Assembly: GCA_020633205.1 (NCBI GenBank)
Contig: JACKEB010000023.1
Span: 28,396-92,395, forward strand
Source: Polyangiaceae bacterium
GTDB lineage: Bacteria; Myxococcota_A; Polyangia; Polyangiales; Polyangiaceae
Direction: 5' to 3'
DNA length: 64,000 nt
Shown here: piece after piece, positions 1 to 7,612 of the stretch
Layout: each line of letters starts with the position of its first letter
Numbering within the stretch: the first letter of the stretch is position 1
The notes under the pieces: generated by a model
Database searches by the model: none
What the model was told of the DNA's origin: nothing
Seen by the model: only the letters and a program-made list of their open reading frames with translations
Made by a program: the position numbers and the translations under genes

Positions 1-21
1 GCCGTGATAGCCCGAGGCACT

Positions 22-1047
22 ATGTGGGATCGCTTCCTCAGGGCTTGCCGGCGTGAACCGGTCGATCAGACTCCCGTTTGGTTCATGCGTCAGGCGGGGC
101 GCTACATGGCGGAATACCGCGCCATTCGTAAGAACCACACGCTGCTCGAGATCTGTAAGCAACCGGATCTAGCCACGGAGGTCACGCTGCAGCCGGTGAA
201 CGCGTTCGCCGTCGACGCGGCAATTCTGTTCGCTGACATCTTGTTGCCCCTCGAACCGATGGGCGCCCCCTTCGAGTTTGCAGCGGGCGAGGGACCCCGG
301 GTGTTCGACCCGGTGCGGGACAAAGCCGGCGTCGAGCGCCTGCGCGTCATCGAGCCTGAAGAAGGCCTCGGCTACGTGCTCGAGTCGATCAAGAGTATCC
401 GCAAGGAACTGGACGGGAAGACGCCGCTCATCGGCTTTGCCGGTGCACCGTTCACGCTGGCTTCCTACCTGGTCGAGGGCGGCAAGAGCTCGCACTACGC
501 CATCACCAAGCGCATGATGTACGGCGAACCCGAGCTCTGGAAGAGCCTGATGGAGAAGCTGTCAGAGGTCGTTCGCCGCTACCTGCGAGCGCAGGTCGAG
601 GCAGGTGCTCAAGCGGTGCAGCTCTTCGACAGCTGGATTGGTGCGCTGTCTCCTCAGGACTATCGCGACTTCGTTCAGCCTCACGTCGCGCACATCCTGA
701 AAGATCTGGAGACGACTGGCGTACCGGTGATCCACTTCGGCACTGGCACGGCGATGCTGCTCAAGGACCAAAAGGCGGCGGGCGGCACCGTGATCGGTGT
801 CGACTGGCGCACCCCCATGAACTGGGCTCGTGAACAGCTGGGTGACGACGTCACGCTCCAAGGCAACCTGGATCCGCTGGTGCTCCAGGCGCCCGAGGCG
901 GTCGCCAAGCGTCATGTCGATCGGGTGCTGGACGAGGCCGGGGGCAAGCCCCATATCTTCAACCTCGGTCATGGAATCCTCCCGGAAACAAATCCGGACA
1001 TGGTGAAGATGGTCGCGGACTACGTTCACGAGCGCAGCGCTCGCTGA
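22..1047 (+). CDS. hemE: Uroporphyrinogen decarboxylase
   Basis: Decarboxylates the four acetate side chains of uroporphyrinogen III to give coproporphyrinogen III in cytoplasmic heme synthesis. The 341-residue length is normal for HemE. The N-terminal substrate-binding signature TPVWFMRQAGRYMAEYR is intact, and FAGAPFTLASYLVEG and the NLGHGILPETNP motif near the C-terminus are also present. I prefer the ATG at 22, preceded by GAGG at good spacing, over an in-frame GTG at 4 that adds seven residues. hemY follows 40 bases downstream on the same strand, so the two heme genes probably form an operon that may begin outside the window. Confidence 0.96.
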   Translation: MWDRFLRACRREPVDQTPVWFMRQAGRYMAEYRAIRKNHTLLEICKQPDLATEVTLQPVNAFAVDAAILFADILLPLEPMGAPFEFAAGEGPRVFDPVRDKAGVERLRVIEPEEGLGYVLESIKSIRKELDGKTPLIGFAGAPFTLASYLVEGGKSSHYAITKRMMYGEPELWKSLMEKLSEVVRRYLRAQVEAGAQAVQLFDSWIGALSPQDYRDFVQPHVAHILKDLETTGVPVIHFGTGTAMLLKDQKAAGGTVIGVDWRTPMNWAREQLGDDVTLQGNLDPLVLQAPEAVAKRHVDRVLDEAGGKPHIFNLGHGILPETNPDMVKMVADYVHERSAR

Positions 1048-1087
1048 CCGACGTCTCGCATCCGCTCTACGCTTCAGGAGACGAGAA

Positions 1088-2542
1088 GTGAGCGAATCGC
1101 TCTCAAAGCACGTGGTCGTGGTCGGCGGTGGTGTCACCGGGCTGACCGCGGCGTATCGCATTCACAAGCTGCGCCCCGAGTGGCGGGTCACACTCCTCGA
1201 GAGCCGTGACCGCCTAGGTGGGAACATCGTCACCGTGCGCGAAAAAGGTTTCGTCATCGATGGTGGGCCGGATTCATTCGTGCGCACCAAGCCGGCGGCG
1301 GTGAAGCTCGCCCGCGAGCTCGGGCTGGAGGACCAGCTCATCACCACCAAGCCAGACGGTCGCAAGGTCTACCTGGCGCACGCGGGCCAGCTCGAAGCCA
1401 TGCCCGAGGGGATGGCGCTGGGCGTCCCAACGCGACCCGGTCCGCTGGTGCGTTCACGGCTGCTCGGCTGGCCCGCCAAGCTGCGCTTGTTCTCCGAGCC
1501 TTTCTGGCCCGCAGGCAACGACGACGGTCGCGACGAGTCGATCTACGACTTCCTCTCCCGCCGTCTTGGTGGCACCGCAGCGGAGCGCTTGGCTGGCCCG
1601 CTCCTGGGCGGCATCTACGCGGGGGACATCCGCAAGCTGTCCATGCGCGCGACGTTTCCTCAGCTGATCGAGCTGGAGAAGAAGCATCGCAGCCTGGTGC
1701 TCGGCACGTTGGCCATGCGTGCGGATGGGCGCCGTCGCGTGAAGGGCGAAGCGACACCGAACAGTCGCCTGAAGCGCACCCAGCAGCTGATCCAGGCTGC
1801 CTGGGGCACCGCGGAGAGCCCGTTTTATTCGTTCAAGGGTGGCATGCTCAGCCTGATCGACGCGCTCGCGGATGCATTACCGCAGGGAACTGTTCGGCTC
1901 GAAGCTGGGCTCGATGGGTTGCGACGCGAGGGCGAGAAGTGGCAGCTCGTGTCGGGCGACCAGAAGCTCGAGGCTGACGCAGTGGTCCTGGCTTGTCCGG
2001 CGCGCGTGGCCGCAAAGCTTGTCCCAACTGAGCAGCTATCGCGGGATCTGTCGAGTATCCAGTACCTCTCGACGGCCACGGTGTTCTTCGCCTTCGACCG
2101 CTCGCAGGTGTCTCACCCTCTAGACGGCGTTGGGTTCGTGGTGCCGCCCGGCGAGGGCGATATCCTCGCGGGCACCTTCATCAACTCCAAGTGGGAGCAC
2201 CGGGTGCCCGAGGGCAAGGTGCTCCTGAGAGCGTTCCTCGGCGGAGCGCGTGGTGGTGAGCTGGTCGAACAGCAGAGTGACGCCGAACTCAGCGCTCGCG
2301 CCCTGAAGGAGCTCAAGCGCCTGATGGGGAGGCTCGGCGAACCCGAATGGACGCGCGTGTTCCGCTACCCGAAGAGCAACCCTCAGCCGCACCTCGGACA
2401 CAAAGAGCGCCTCGTGCGTCTGCGCGAGAACGGAGTTCGCGGGCTGGAGCTAGCCGGAGCCGCTTACGACGGCGTTGGCATTCCGGACTGCGTTGCGCAG
2501 GCGGAACGCGCTGCTGAGTCTATCATCAAGCAGCTCGCCTAG
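1088..2542 (+). CDS. hemY: Protoporphyrinogen oxidase, HemY type
   Basis: Oxygen-dependent flavoenzyme that oxidises (copro/proto)porphyrinogen to the porphyrin. The N-terminus has the dinucleotide-binding pattern VVGGGVTGLTAAYRI followed by an acidic residue (LLESRDRLGGN), which is the FAD site. The region GGPDSFVRTKP and the C-terminal GLELAGAAYDGVGIPDC stretch are typical of the family. The 484-residue length is normal. The start is a GTG with AGGAGA eight bases upstream. It sits directly behind hemE, matching the consecutive order of reactions. Whether it acts on coproporphyrinogen or protoporphyrinogen cannot be decided by eye. Confidence 0.94.
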   Translation: MSESLSKHVVVVGGGVTGLTAAYRIHKLRPEWRVTLLESRDRLGGNIVTVREKGFVIDGGPDSFVRTKPAAVKLARELGLEDQLITTKPDGRKVYLAHAGQLEAMPEGMALGVPTRPGPLVRSRLLGWPAKLRLFSEPFWPAGNDDGRDESIYDFLSRRLGGTAAERLAGPLLGGIYAGDIRKLSMRATFPQLIELEKKHRSLVLGTLAMRADGRRRVKGEATPNSRLKRTQQLIQAAWGTAESPFYSFKGGMLSLIDALADALPQGTVRLEAGLDGLRREGEKWQLVSGDQKLEADAVVLACPARVAAKLVPTEQLSRDLSSIQYLSTATVFFAFDRSQVSHPLDGVGFVVPPGEGDILAGTFINSKWEHRVPEGKVLLRAFLGGARGGELVEQQSDAELSARALKELKRLMGRLGEPEWTRVFRYPKSNPQPHLGHKERLVRLRENGVRGLELAGAAYDGVGIPDCVAQAERAAESIIKQLA

Positions 2543-2610
2543 TCACTGCGGAGCCCCCAAGCGATCGACGCCGATGGGCTCCGTACAGTTTCCCTGCGGT
2601 TAATTGGTGG

Positions 2611-4023
2611 CTACTCGTTGTAGATGTACTCGAACTCGCCGAGAGTCATCTGCAAGGTGTTGCCGCTGACGCAATAGTCGATGGTGTCAGTCTTGCTCGG
2701 GGCCACCAGGGTGAGCTTGGTGCCCGCGGTGGAGTAGGTGCCGGTCTCGACGCCGTTGTCAGCCACGCTTGGGAACACGCTGCAGTCGCACTGCGTCGCC
2801 GGGTTGCCTTCACACACCATCGCCATCTTCATGGCCGCGCTCAGCGGGGCGTCCAGCTCCGAGCACTGGCTCACCGTGATGCTCAGCCCGGACTCGATCT
2901 TCGAGACGCAAGTCGGTTGCATGTGGAAGGTGGTTTTGGTTGCCACCGTGAGCGAATAGACGAAGTTGCCGCCATTGAACTCGAACAAGCTTCCACCCAC
3001 CGTCCCCACGGAGCCGGTTGAGTCGGTGCTGCAAGTCGGGAATGGTCCGGCGCCCGGCGGTGTACCGGTAAAGCAGAAGCCACCCAGATCGTAGTGAGAA
3101 GCCAGCGTGCCTCCGCACGGAGACGCGATGTTGCAGCCGCTGGTCACATCCGCAGCGTTCCCTTGCAGTACGGCGTAGTAGGTGAAGTGATTGATCGGAG
3201 CCGCGACTCGCCCCGTGAGCTGCAGCGTGGGTACCGGGATCCAAACGTTGTTCGTCGTATCGAGCCAGGCGATGAACCACTGCTTGCCGGTTGGTGCCGC
3301 GCCGCTGACCGGTAGGGTCAACACGCCCACGTCGTCGAACTTCGTGCCGTTTGGGGTGAGGTCATACACCTTGCCCTGGATATCACCCGCACGCGGCAGT
3401 CCGGAGGTCGAGCTAGTCGAGCTGCCGGTGATCACCGTATTCCCGGTCACCGCGTTCTGACCGAACGTCAGCGAAGCGCCGTCGAACTCCAGGCGCCCGC
3501 CGTCGGTGGTGATGGTGACCGACGTACCCGCAGAGCTGCCTCCAGTGCCGCCGGTTCCAGCGGTACCGCCCGTCGTGCCACCGGCTCCAGCTGAGCCTCC
3601 CGTCGTCCCCGCAGAACCTCCCGTCGTCCCCGCAGAACCTCCCGTCGTCCCCGCGGCACCACCGGTGGTGCCGCCCGAGCCGGCTGTGCCGCCAGTCGAG
3701 CCGCCAGAGCCGCCTGTGGTGCCAGCGGAGCCGCCTGTGGTTCCAGCAGTGCCACCGCTGGTGCCAGCAGACCCGCCCGCACCGCCTGCGGCAGTTCCTC
3801 CGGTGCCGCCCGCCGTCCCGCCGGCGGCGCTCCCACCCGTTCCGCCGCTCGCCGCGCTGCCGCCGGCGCCGCCGTTTCCGGAGCCGCTAGACCCAGCATC
3901 TCCGCCGGTCCCGGCAGCCGAGCCGCCAGCACCGCTCGAGCCGCCAGACCCGCTGGTGTCATCGTCGCTACAACCCGCCAGGCCGAGCGCCACGGCGAGT
4001 ACCCCCAAGGTGACTCTTCTCAT
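2611..4023 (-). CDS. Gly/Thr/Ser-rich surface lipoprotein with ZU5-like region
   Basis: Predicted outer-membrane lipoprotein of 470 residues with unknown function. The signal peptide begins MRRVTLGVLAVALGLAGC, and the lipobox Cys is at about residue 18. About 140 residues of GGS/GGT/TTGGSAG repeats follow, probably an extended spacer. A globular region of about 290 residues has an EFDGASLTFG-type beta segment and a segment (TGKQWFIAWL, then a Trp-rich strand) reminiscent of ZU5/immunoglobulin-like domains, plus several Cys pairs near the C-terminus. The chosen ATG (4023) puts the signal peptide at the N-terminus; a longer in-frame reading has no signal. The start overlaps the stop of the upstream gene by four bases (ATGA). 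Confidence 0.82.
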   Translation of the reverse strand: MRRVTLGVLAVALGLAGCSDDDTSGSGGSSGAGGSAAGTGGDAGSSGSGNGGAGGSAASGGTGGSAAGGTAGGTGGTAAGGAGGSAGTSGGTAGTTGGSAGTTGGSGGSTGGTAGSGGTTGGAAGTTGGSAGTTGGSAGTTGGSAGAGGTTGGTAGTGGTGGSSAGTSVTITTDGGRLEFDGASLTFGQNAVTGNTVITGSSTSSTSGLPRAGDIQGKVYDLTPNGTKFDDVGVLTLPVSGAAPTGKQWFIAWLDTTNNVWIPVPTLQLTGRVAAPINHFTYYAVLQGNAADVTSGCNIASPCGGTLASHYDLGGFCFTGTPPGAGPFPTCSTDSTGSVGTVGGSLFEFNGGNFVYSLTVATKTTFHMQPTCVSKIESGLSITVSQCSELDAPLSAAMKMAMVCEGNPATQCDCSVFPSVADNGVETGTYSTAGTKLTLVAPSKTDTIDYCVSGNTLQMTLGEFEYIYNE

Positions 4024-4523
4024 AACGTCGGATAGTCCGTTCGAGCCGCCATCCCGCCAATCCCCCAACCAGGAGAAGCAAAGTTACTCACACGCATGAT
4101 TCCGCAGGGTTGCCGCGCGCTCCGTCGCCTACCGCGGATCAGCGTGCCCTGGTGGTACACGATCTGCCAGCCGTCCGCGCTACGCCGCCAAATGGTGGCC
4201 CGCCGGCTACGCCTGCCCGCCTGATCCAAGATGTAGGTGAGCAAGTAGGTGTCCGGCCCGAGCTCCCGGCACCAATGGTCGCTGCTCGCCCAACGACTGG
4301 TATCTGGCTCGGTTCCCTCGAGGAAACGCGTCTCAACCGTATCGATCACGTGCTGTCTGTCGTATGCAAGACCGGTCGCGCCAACTTGCCAGAAGGCAGC
4401 TGCAGTCTGCGCCTCGAGCGCTTCACGGGTCACCCCAAGCTCTTCACGATGAAAGATCGGCTCACGCGCCTTGAGCTCTTCGAGGACATCCAGAAGCGCA
4501 GGGTCGGTCGCAGGCAGCGTCAT
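4020..4523 (-). CDS. SnoaL/DUF4440-like protein
   Basis: Small cytoplasmic protein of 167 residues. Residues 1-125 look like the NTF2/SnoaL fold class usually annotated DUF4440: an N-terminal helix (LLDVLEELKAREPIFHRE), the central motif GTEPDTSRWASSDHWCRELG, then strands YLLTYIL and RRATIWRRSADGWQIVYHQGT. Ligand and reaction are unknown. The last 40 residues (after GTLI) are Arg/Gly-rich and not typical of the family. That tail runs into the start of the downstream lipoprotein gene, so it could be read-through past a lost stop codon. Translational coupling through ATGA is possible. Confidence 0.7.
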   Translation of the reverse strand: MTLPATDPALLDVLEELKAREPIFHREELGVTREALEAQTAAAFWQVGATGLAYDRQHVIDTVETRFLEGTEPDTSRWASSDHWCRELGPDTYLLTYILDQAGRRSRRATIWRRSADGWQIVYHQGTLIRGRRRSARQPCGIMRVSNFASPGWGIGGMAARTDYPTL

Positions 4524-4584
4524 GCTCCGAGCATAACCGCCACCTCCAAGCTGAGGGTCGTTGGTCTCGAACCGTCGCAGCCGC

Positions 4585-4693
4585 GACCCGAGCGCAGCAA
4601 GGGACGCTCGCTCTCAACTCGCCAGACCCGAGCGCAGCAAGGGGTCACAGGCGTTCCGACTCCCATCGCCAGCGACCCGAGCGCCGCAAGGGG
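4585..4693. repeat. Three copies of a GACCC-GAGCGC-GGG hairpin repeat
   Basis: The 19-20 base unit GACCCGAGCGCAGCAAGGGG occurs at 4585-4603, 4625-4644 and 4674-4693. The last two can fold as GACCC...GGGTC hairpins. A related longer hairpin, GCGACCCC...GGGGTCGC, lies near 4818-4847. No reading frame here has a credible protein. The block sits between the DUF4440-like gene and the tRNA-linked array. Confidence 0.6.
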
Positions 4694-4722
4694 TCGCCAG
4701 CGTTTGAACTCGCGCTCTCGAT

Positions 4723-5217
4723 GGTCAGAGAGTCCGCAGCAGACGGGAGGACGCCGCAGGCGTCCGAACAGTTCTGGCGCTAGGACTCTCCCCGTGGTCC
4801 GCCGGCACGAATCGCCTCGAGCGACCCCGCGTGAGCGAGGGGTCGCTCTCGTCTCCTCAAGGCACCAGCTCTGCGTCCCCCGCGCTGTATTGATTTGCGC
4901 TCGGCCTACGGCCTCACGCCCTCGCGAATGTGCGAGCTAGGCTCGCACTCGCGAAGGTCAGAGAGTCCGTCGCGAGTGGCGAGCGCTTCAGCGCCTCGCA
5001 CAGTTCTGGCGCTAGGACTCGACACCTAGCGAAATGCGCGAGCTGAGCTCGCGCTCGCGCCGGTCAGAGAGTCCGCGGCAGACGGGAGGGTGCTTCAGCA
5101 CCCGAACAGTTCTGGCGCTAGGACTCGAAACCGAGCGAAATGTGCGAGCTAGGCTCGCACTCGCGAAGGTCAGAGAGGCCGCGGCCTGTGGGAGCGCGCC
5201 GGAGGCGCGCGACAATG
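4723..5217 (-). repeat. Structured tandem repeat array carrying tRNA-Gln 3'-end copies
   Basis: Gene-free block immediately downstream (minus strand) of tRNA-Gln. The unit has: (i) a copy of the tRNA 3' end, written on the plus strand as TTCTGGCGCTAGGACTC, at 4772, 5004 and 5110, with the genuine tRNA end at 5218; (ii) a palindrome GTGCGAGC-TAG-GCTCGCAC at 4930-4948 and 5142-5160, and GCGCGAGC-TGA-GCTCGCGC at 5036-5054; (iii) GGTCAGAGAG(T/G)CCG at 4723, 4956, 5062 and 5167; (iv) a variable hairpin (4750-4764, 4979-4999, 5088-5103, 5194-5210). The repeat period is 106-108 bp for the last units and 232 bp for the most distal one. Confidence 0.8.
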
Positions 5218-5288
5218 TTCTGGCGCTAGGACTCGAACCTAGATTCAGGGATTCAAAGTCCCTTGTCCTGCCTTTAGACGACGCCAGA
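5218..5288 (-). tRNA. tRNA-Gln (anticodon UUG)
   Basis: A 71-nt cloverleaf can be drawn on the minus strand. The acceptor is TCTGGCG paired with CGCCAGA, with discriminator A. The D arm is GTC/GAC with an AAAGGCAG loop. The anticodon stem is AGGGA/TCCCT with loop CTTTGAA (anticodon TTG), and the T arm is CTAGG/CCTAG with loop TTCGAGT. U1-A72 at the acceptor end fits glutamine identity. No CCA is encoded after the discriminator, so the CCA-adding enzyme must supply it. A repeat array containing copies of its 3' end follows. Confidence 0.95.
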
Positions 5289-5702
5289 GTGTCTTCGCTT
5301 TTGGCGAAGGAGCCGGGAGCTTAGTCAGCTGAGCGTCTCCTTCAAGGGGAGAAAGCCGGATTTTCCTTGGGGCCAGGGGGCTCCAAAGAGTGCCGAGAGC
5401 GGGAGACTGCTCCGCTGCTGTGTGGGGCGCGAGCGCTGAGCGCGCGGCCGAGTCGCCTGGGGCAACAGCATGGGCGGGTCACACAGGACACTCGGTTCGC
5501 TCCGGAGTTCCGCCGTTTTGCGCTTTTCTGCCAAGCTTTTCTGACGCTCGTCAGTCCATGGGAACCCCGTGGGTCAAGGCGCTGTCCGCTGCGAGTGGCC
5601 GGCAACGCGCGCACCAAGTCGCCCCCAGTCAGTGGGGAAGCACCGAGTGTGCCCGACGCCGACCAAGTTCCGCTATACGGTTTACTTGAGGCTTGGTGGA
5701 GC
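5289..5702. other. Intergenic region between tRNA-Gln and sigma factor gene
   Basis: About 410 bases without a convincing gene. It contains the tRNA leader hairpin and putative tRNA promoter at its left end. The reading frame upstream of the sigma factor stays open here, but it uses codons such as TTA and CTA that are rare in these GC-rich genes, so I treat it as non-coding and as the probable location of the sigma operon promoter. Confidence 0.55.
5318..5345 (-). promoter_or_regulatory. Putative tRNA-Gln promoter
   Basis: On the minus strand TTGAAG (5345-5340) and TAAGCT (5323-5318) are separated by 16 bases, a fair sigma-70-type match upstream of the tRNA. The predicted transcript would begin near 5310, directly at a CTTCGC-GCGAAG leader hairpin (5293-5309) that precedes the mature 5' end. 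This rests on motif matching only. Confidence 0.4.
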
Positions 5703-6311
5703 GTGCCCGAATCGGACGAAGCCAGCGAGCGTAAGTTCATCGAGCGCCTGCGGGCGCATGACGAGCGAGCGTTCAACGAGCTTGTTGAGCTCTACAAGAA
5801 CCGCGTGTTCGCGTTGGTCTTCCGCATGCTCGGGCGCCGGGATGAAGCGGAGGACATGACCCAAGAGGTCTTCGTCCAGGTCTTCAAAGCCATCGGTCAG
5901 TTTCGCGGCGACTCCAAGCTCAGTACCTGGATTTATCGCATCGCGGTGAACCTGTGTAAGAACCGGGTCAAGTACATGGCGCGGCGCCACAGTGATCGTC
6001 AGGCAGAGCTCGAACCCATCGCTGAACGTGCTCCGCTGAGCAACGCAAAGGGCGTCACCTTTGGCGACGTCGCAAGACCGGATCACATGGTCGAGGGCTT
6101 CCAGATGGAGGTCATCGTCAAGCTGTGCATCGAGGAGATCGAGACTGAGTTCCGCGAGGTACTAGTGCTGAGGGACGTGGAGGATCTGACCTACGAGGAG
6201 ATCGCGGAGATCACGTCCTTGCCCGTCGGCACCGTGAAGAGCCGCATTCATCGCGCACGCGCGATGCTCAAGACCAAGGTGGAAGCGCGCATGGGGGAGA
6301 AGATCCGATGA
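5703..6311 (+). CDS. ECF-type RNA polymerase sigma factor
   Basis: Extracytoplasmic-function sigma factor of 202 residues. Region 2 runs from AFNELVELYKNRVFALVFRM through the acidic DEAEDMTQEVF motif to STWIYRIAVNLCKN. Region 4 is near the C-terminus with a helix-turn-helix (YEEIAEITSLPVGTVKSRIH). I chose the GTG at 5703 (GGTGGA upstream). A GTG at 5649 is possible, but the codons between contain TTA and have low third-position GC. The stop overlaps the start of the next gene (ATGA), which fits a co-translated sigma/anti-sigma-type pair. The inducing signal is not visible in the sequence. Confidence 0.9.
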   Translation: MPESDEASERKFIERLRAHDERAFNELVELYKNRVFALVFRMLGRRDEAEDMTQEVFVQVFKAIGQFRGDSKLSTWIYRIAVNLCKNRVKYMARRHSDRQAELEPIAERAPLSNAKGVTFGDVARPDHMVEGFQMEVIVKLCIEEIETEFREVLVLRDVEDLTYEEIAEITSLPVGTVKSRIHRARAMLKTKVEARMGEKIR

Positions 6312-6730
6312 GCGACTCCAATCCCCCCGAGGACGAAGCCATGGAGCAAGAGCTTGCAGACGCCATGCAGGAGCTCGAGGAGGAGGGAGTATCCCTGCCG
6401 GAGCTCAGCGAGGACGAAGAGAACGAGCTCCGGAGCCTGATCCGCGGTGCGCTCGCGGAGAAGCAAGAGAGCGACGCGCCCGATGTGCTCGCAGGCGTCC
6501 AAAAGAAGCTGCGCGAGCGAAGCGGCGGCAAGTTCTATCGCGACGGCTGGAGCACCTCTCAAGAGGCACCCATCGCGACCTATCTGGTGACCAGTGCGCT
6601 GATGCTCGTCGTGTTGCTGCTGGTCTACGCCGTGCTCGGGCCACTCTCAGGGGAAGCCATCAAAGTGGACATGCAGCCTGCGCCAGTCCAGGTGCTCCCC
6701 TCACCCCCGGCAAATCCTGGGCATAGCTAG
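6308..6730 (+). CDS. Acidic single-span membrane protein, candidate sigma partner
   Basis: 140 residues. The N-terminal 90 residues are highly acidic (EDEAMEQELADAMQELEEEG and onward) and probably cytoplasmic. One strongly hydrophobic segment, TYLVTSALMLVVLLLVYAVL (about residues 92-112), is followed by a short Pro-rich periplasmic tail. The gene overlaps the ECF sigma gene by four bases, the arrangement expected of an anti-sigma factor. However, no zinc-binding HxxxCxxC motif or recognisable anti-sigma domain is seen, so the role is inferred from position only. Confidence 0.65.
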   Translation: MSDSNPPEDEAMEQELADAMQELEEEGVSLPELSEDEENELRSLIRGALAEKQESDAPDVLAGVQKKLRERSGGKFYRDGWSTSQEAPIATYLVTSALMLVVLLLVYAVLGPLSGEAIKVDMQPAPVQVLPSPPANPGHS

Positions 6731-6734
6731 ACGA

Positions 6735-6763
6735 AACCCCCGGATCCTTGAGGAGCGGGGGTT
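6735..6763 (+). terminator. Hairpin after the sigma operon
   Basis: AACCCCC (6735-6741) pairs with GGGGGTT (6757-6763) across a 15-base loop that itself contains GGATCC. It begins four bases after the stop codon of the sigma partner gene. No T-run follows, so intrinsic termination is uncertain. Confidence 0.45.
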
Positions 6764-6838
6764 AGGTCAGCTGTTTCGCGGCGGACACGCGCTGCGTCTA
6801 GCGTTTACGCACGGAAAATCCGAGACTGCGTTTGAGAA

Positions 6839-7612
6839 TCACGGGATCCAGCGGGCGAGGACGCAGGTGATGTTGTCGGGTCCGCCGCCGTCGTTGGCTG
6901 CTTCGATCAGGCGATGGGTGGCCGTCGGCAGATCAGGCGATGCGAGCACGATCTCCAAGATCTGTTCGTCCGTGACTGGGCCGCACAGACCGTCGCTGCA
7001 GAGCAACATGGTGTCGCCAGCCAGCGGCCGCTCGAAGCGCGTGTCCACCTTCACGGTGTCCTTCATTCCAAGGGCGCGCACGATCACGTTCTTGTGAGGG
7101 AAGTTCGCGATCTCCTCCTCGGTGAGCTGCTTCATCTTCTTGTAGTCGTTGAGCAGCGAGTGATCTTCCGTGAGCTGTTCGAGCTTGCCGTCGCGAATGC
7201 GATAGCAGCGGCTGTCACCCACGTGCGCGACGTAGACGCCGTCTTCCACTGCGAACAGTGAAGCGAGGGTCGTACCCATGCCGCGTTGCTTCGCGTTGCG
7301 ATGTGAAGCTTCGTAGATGCGCAGGTTCGAGAGCTTGATCCCGGTGATCAACCGGTTCTCTTCGTAACCCTTGGCGCGATCCATCTTGTACGGCCAGGTG
7401 CGCTCCGGATCGTCCGCGGTCGAGGCGAAGAAATCCGCCATCGTGTCCACGGCCATCTTGGATGCGACCTCGCCCGAAGCGTGACCGCCCATTCCGTCTG
7501 CGACGATGTAGAGGCCGTACTGCGCGAAGATCGCGAAGTTGTCCTCGTTGTGGGCGCGCTTGCGTCCGACGTCAGTTTCGCCGGCAACCTCGATACGTAG
7601 GGGCTGTGACAC
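6839..7612 (-). CDS. PP2C-family Ser/Thr protein phosphatase
   Basis: Metal-dependent phosphatase of 257 residues that would reverse Hanks-type kinase phosphorylation in the cytoplasm. The PP2C metal ligands are present in order: an early acidic residue in HNEDNFAIF, the VADGMGGHASGE motif, GDSRCYRIRDG with DHS, CSDGLCG, and GGPDNITCVL at the C-terminus. The length matches the bacterial Stp/PrpC group, and no membrane segment or extra domain is seen. The nearest kinase gene in the window (24075) is far away, so its substrate kinase is unknown. Confidence 0.94.
   Translation of the reverse strand: MSQPLRIEVAGETDVGRKRAHNEDNFAIFAQYGLYIVADGMGGHASGEVASKMAVDTMADFFASTADDPERTWPYKMDRAKGYEENRLITGIKLSNLRIYEASHRNAKQRGMGTTLASLFAVEDGVYVAHVGDSRCYRIRDGKLEQLTEDHSLLNDYKKMKQLTEEEIANFPHKNVIVRALGMKDTVKVDTRFERPLAGDTMLLCSDGLCGPVTDEQILEIVLASPDLPTATHRLIEAANDGGGPDNITCVLARWIP

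Noticed and set aside
3506..4099. Proline-rich plus-strand frame over the Gly-rich lipoprotein gene
   Set aside because: It is the antisense of GGT/GGS-coding repeats, so the Pro/Val/Ala pattern is a by-product; the minus-strand gene has a signal peptide and normal codon use.
4110..4940. Long plus-strand frame across the DUF4440-like gene and the hairpin repeats
   Set aside because: It reads through repeat hairpins and is Arg/Pro-rich without any domain; it overlaps a better supported minus-strand gene.
4723..5217. Possible CRISPR array
   Set aside because: The repeats are tRNA 3' ends and palindromes with unequal spacing (106-232 bp), the intervening sequences are related to each other, and no cas gene is near.
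5367..5702. N-terminal extension of the ECF sigma factor
   Set aside because: The extra residues are low complexity with Arg/Ser/Pro and contain rare codons such as TTA; sigma region 2 begins after 5703.
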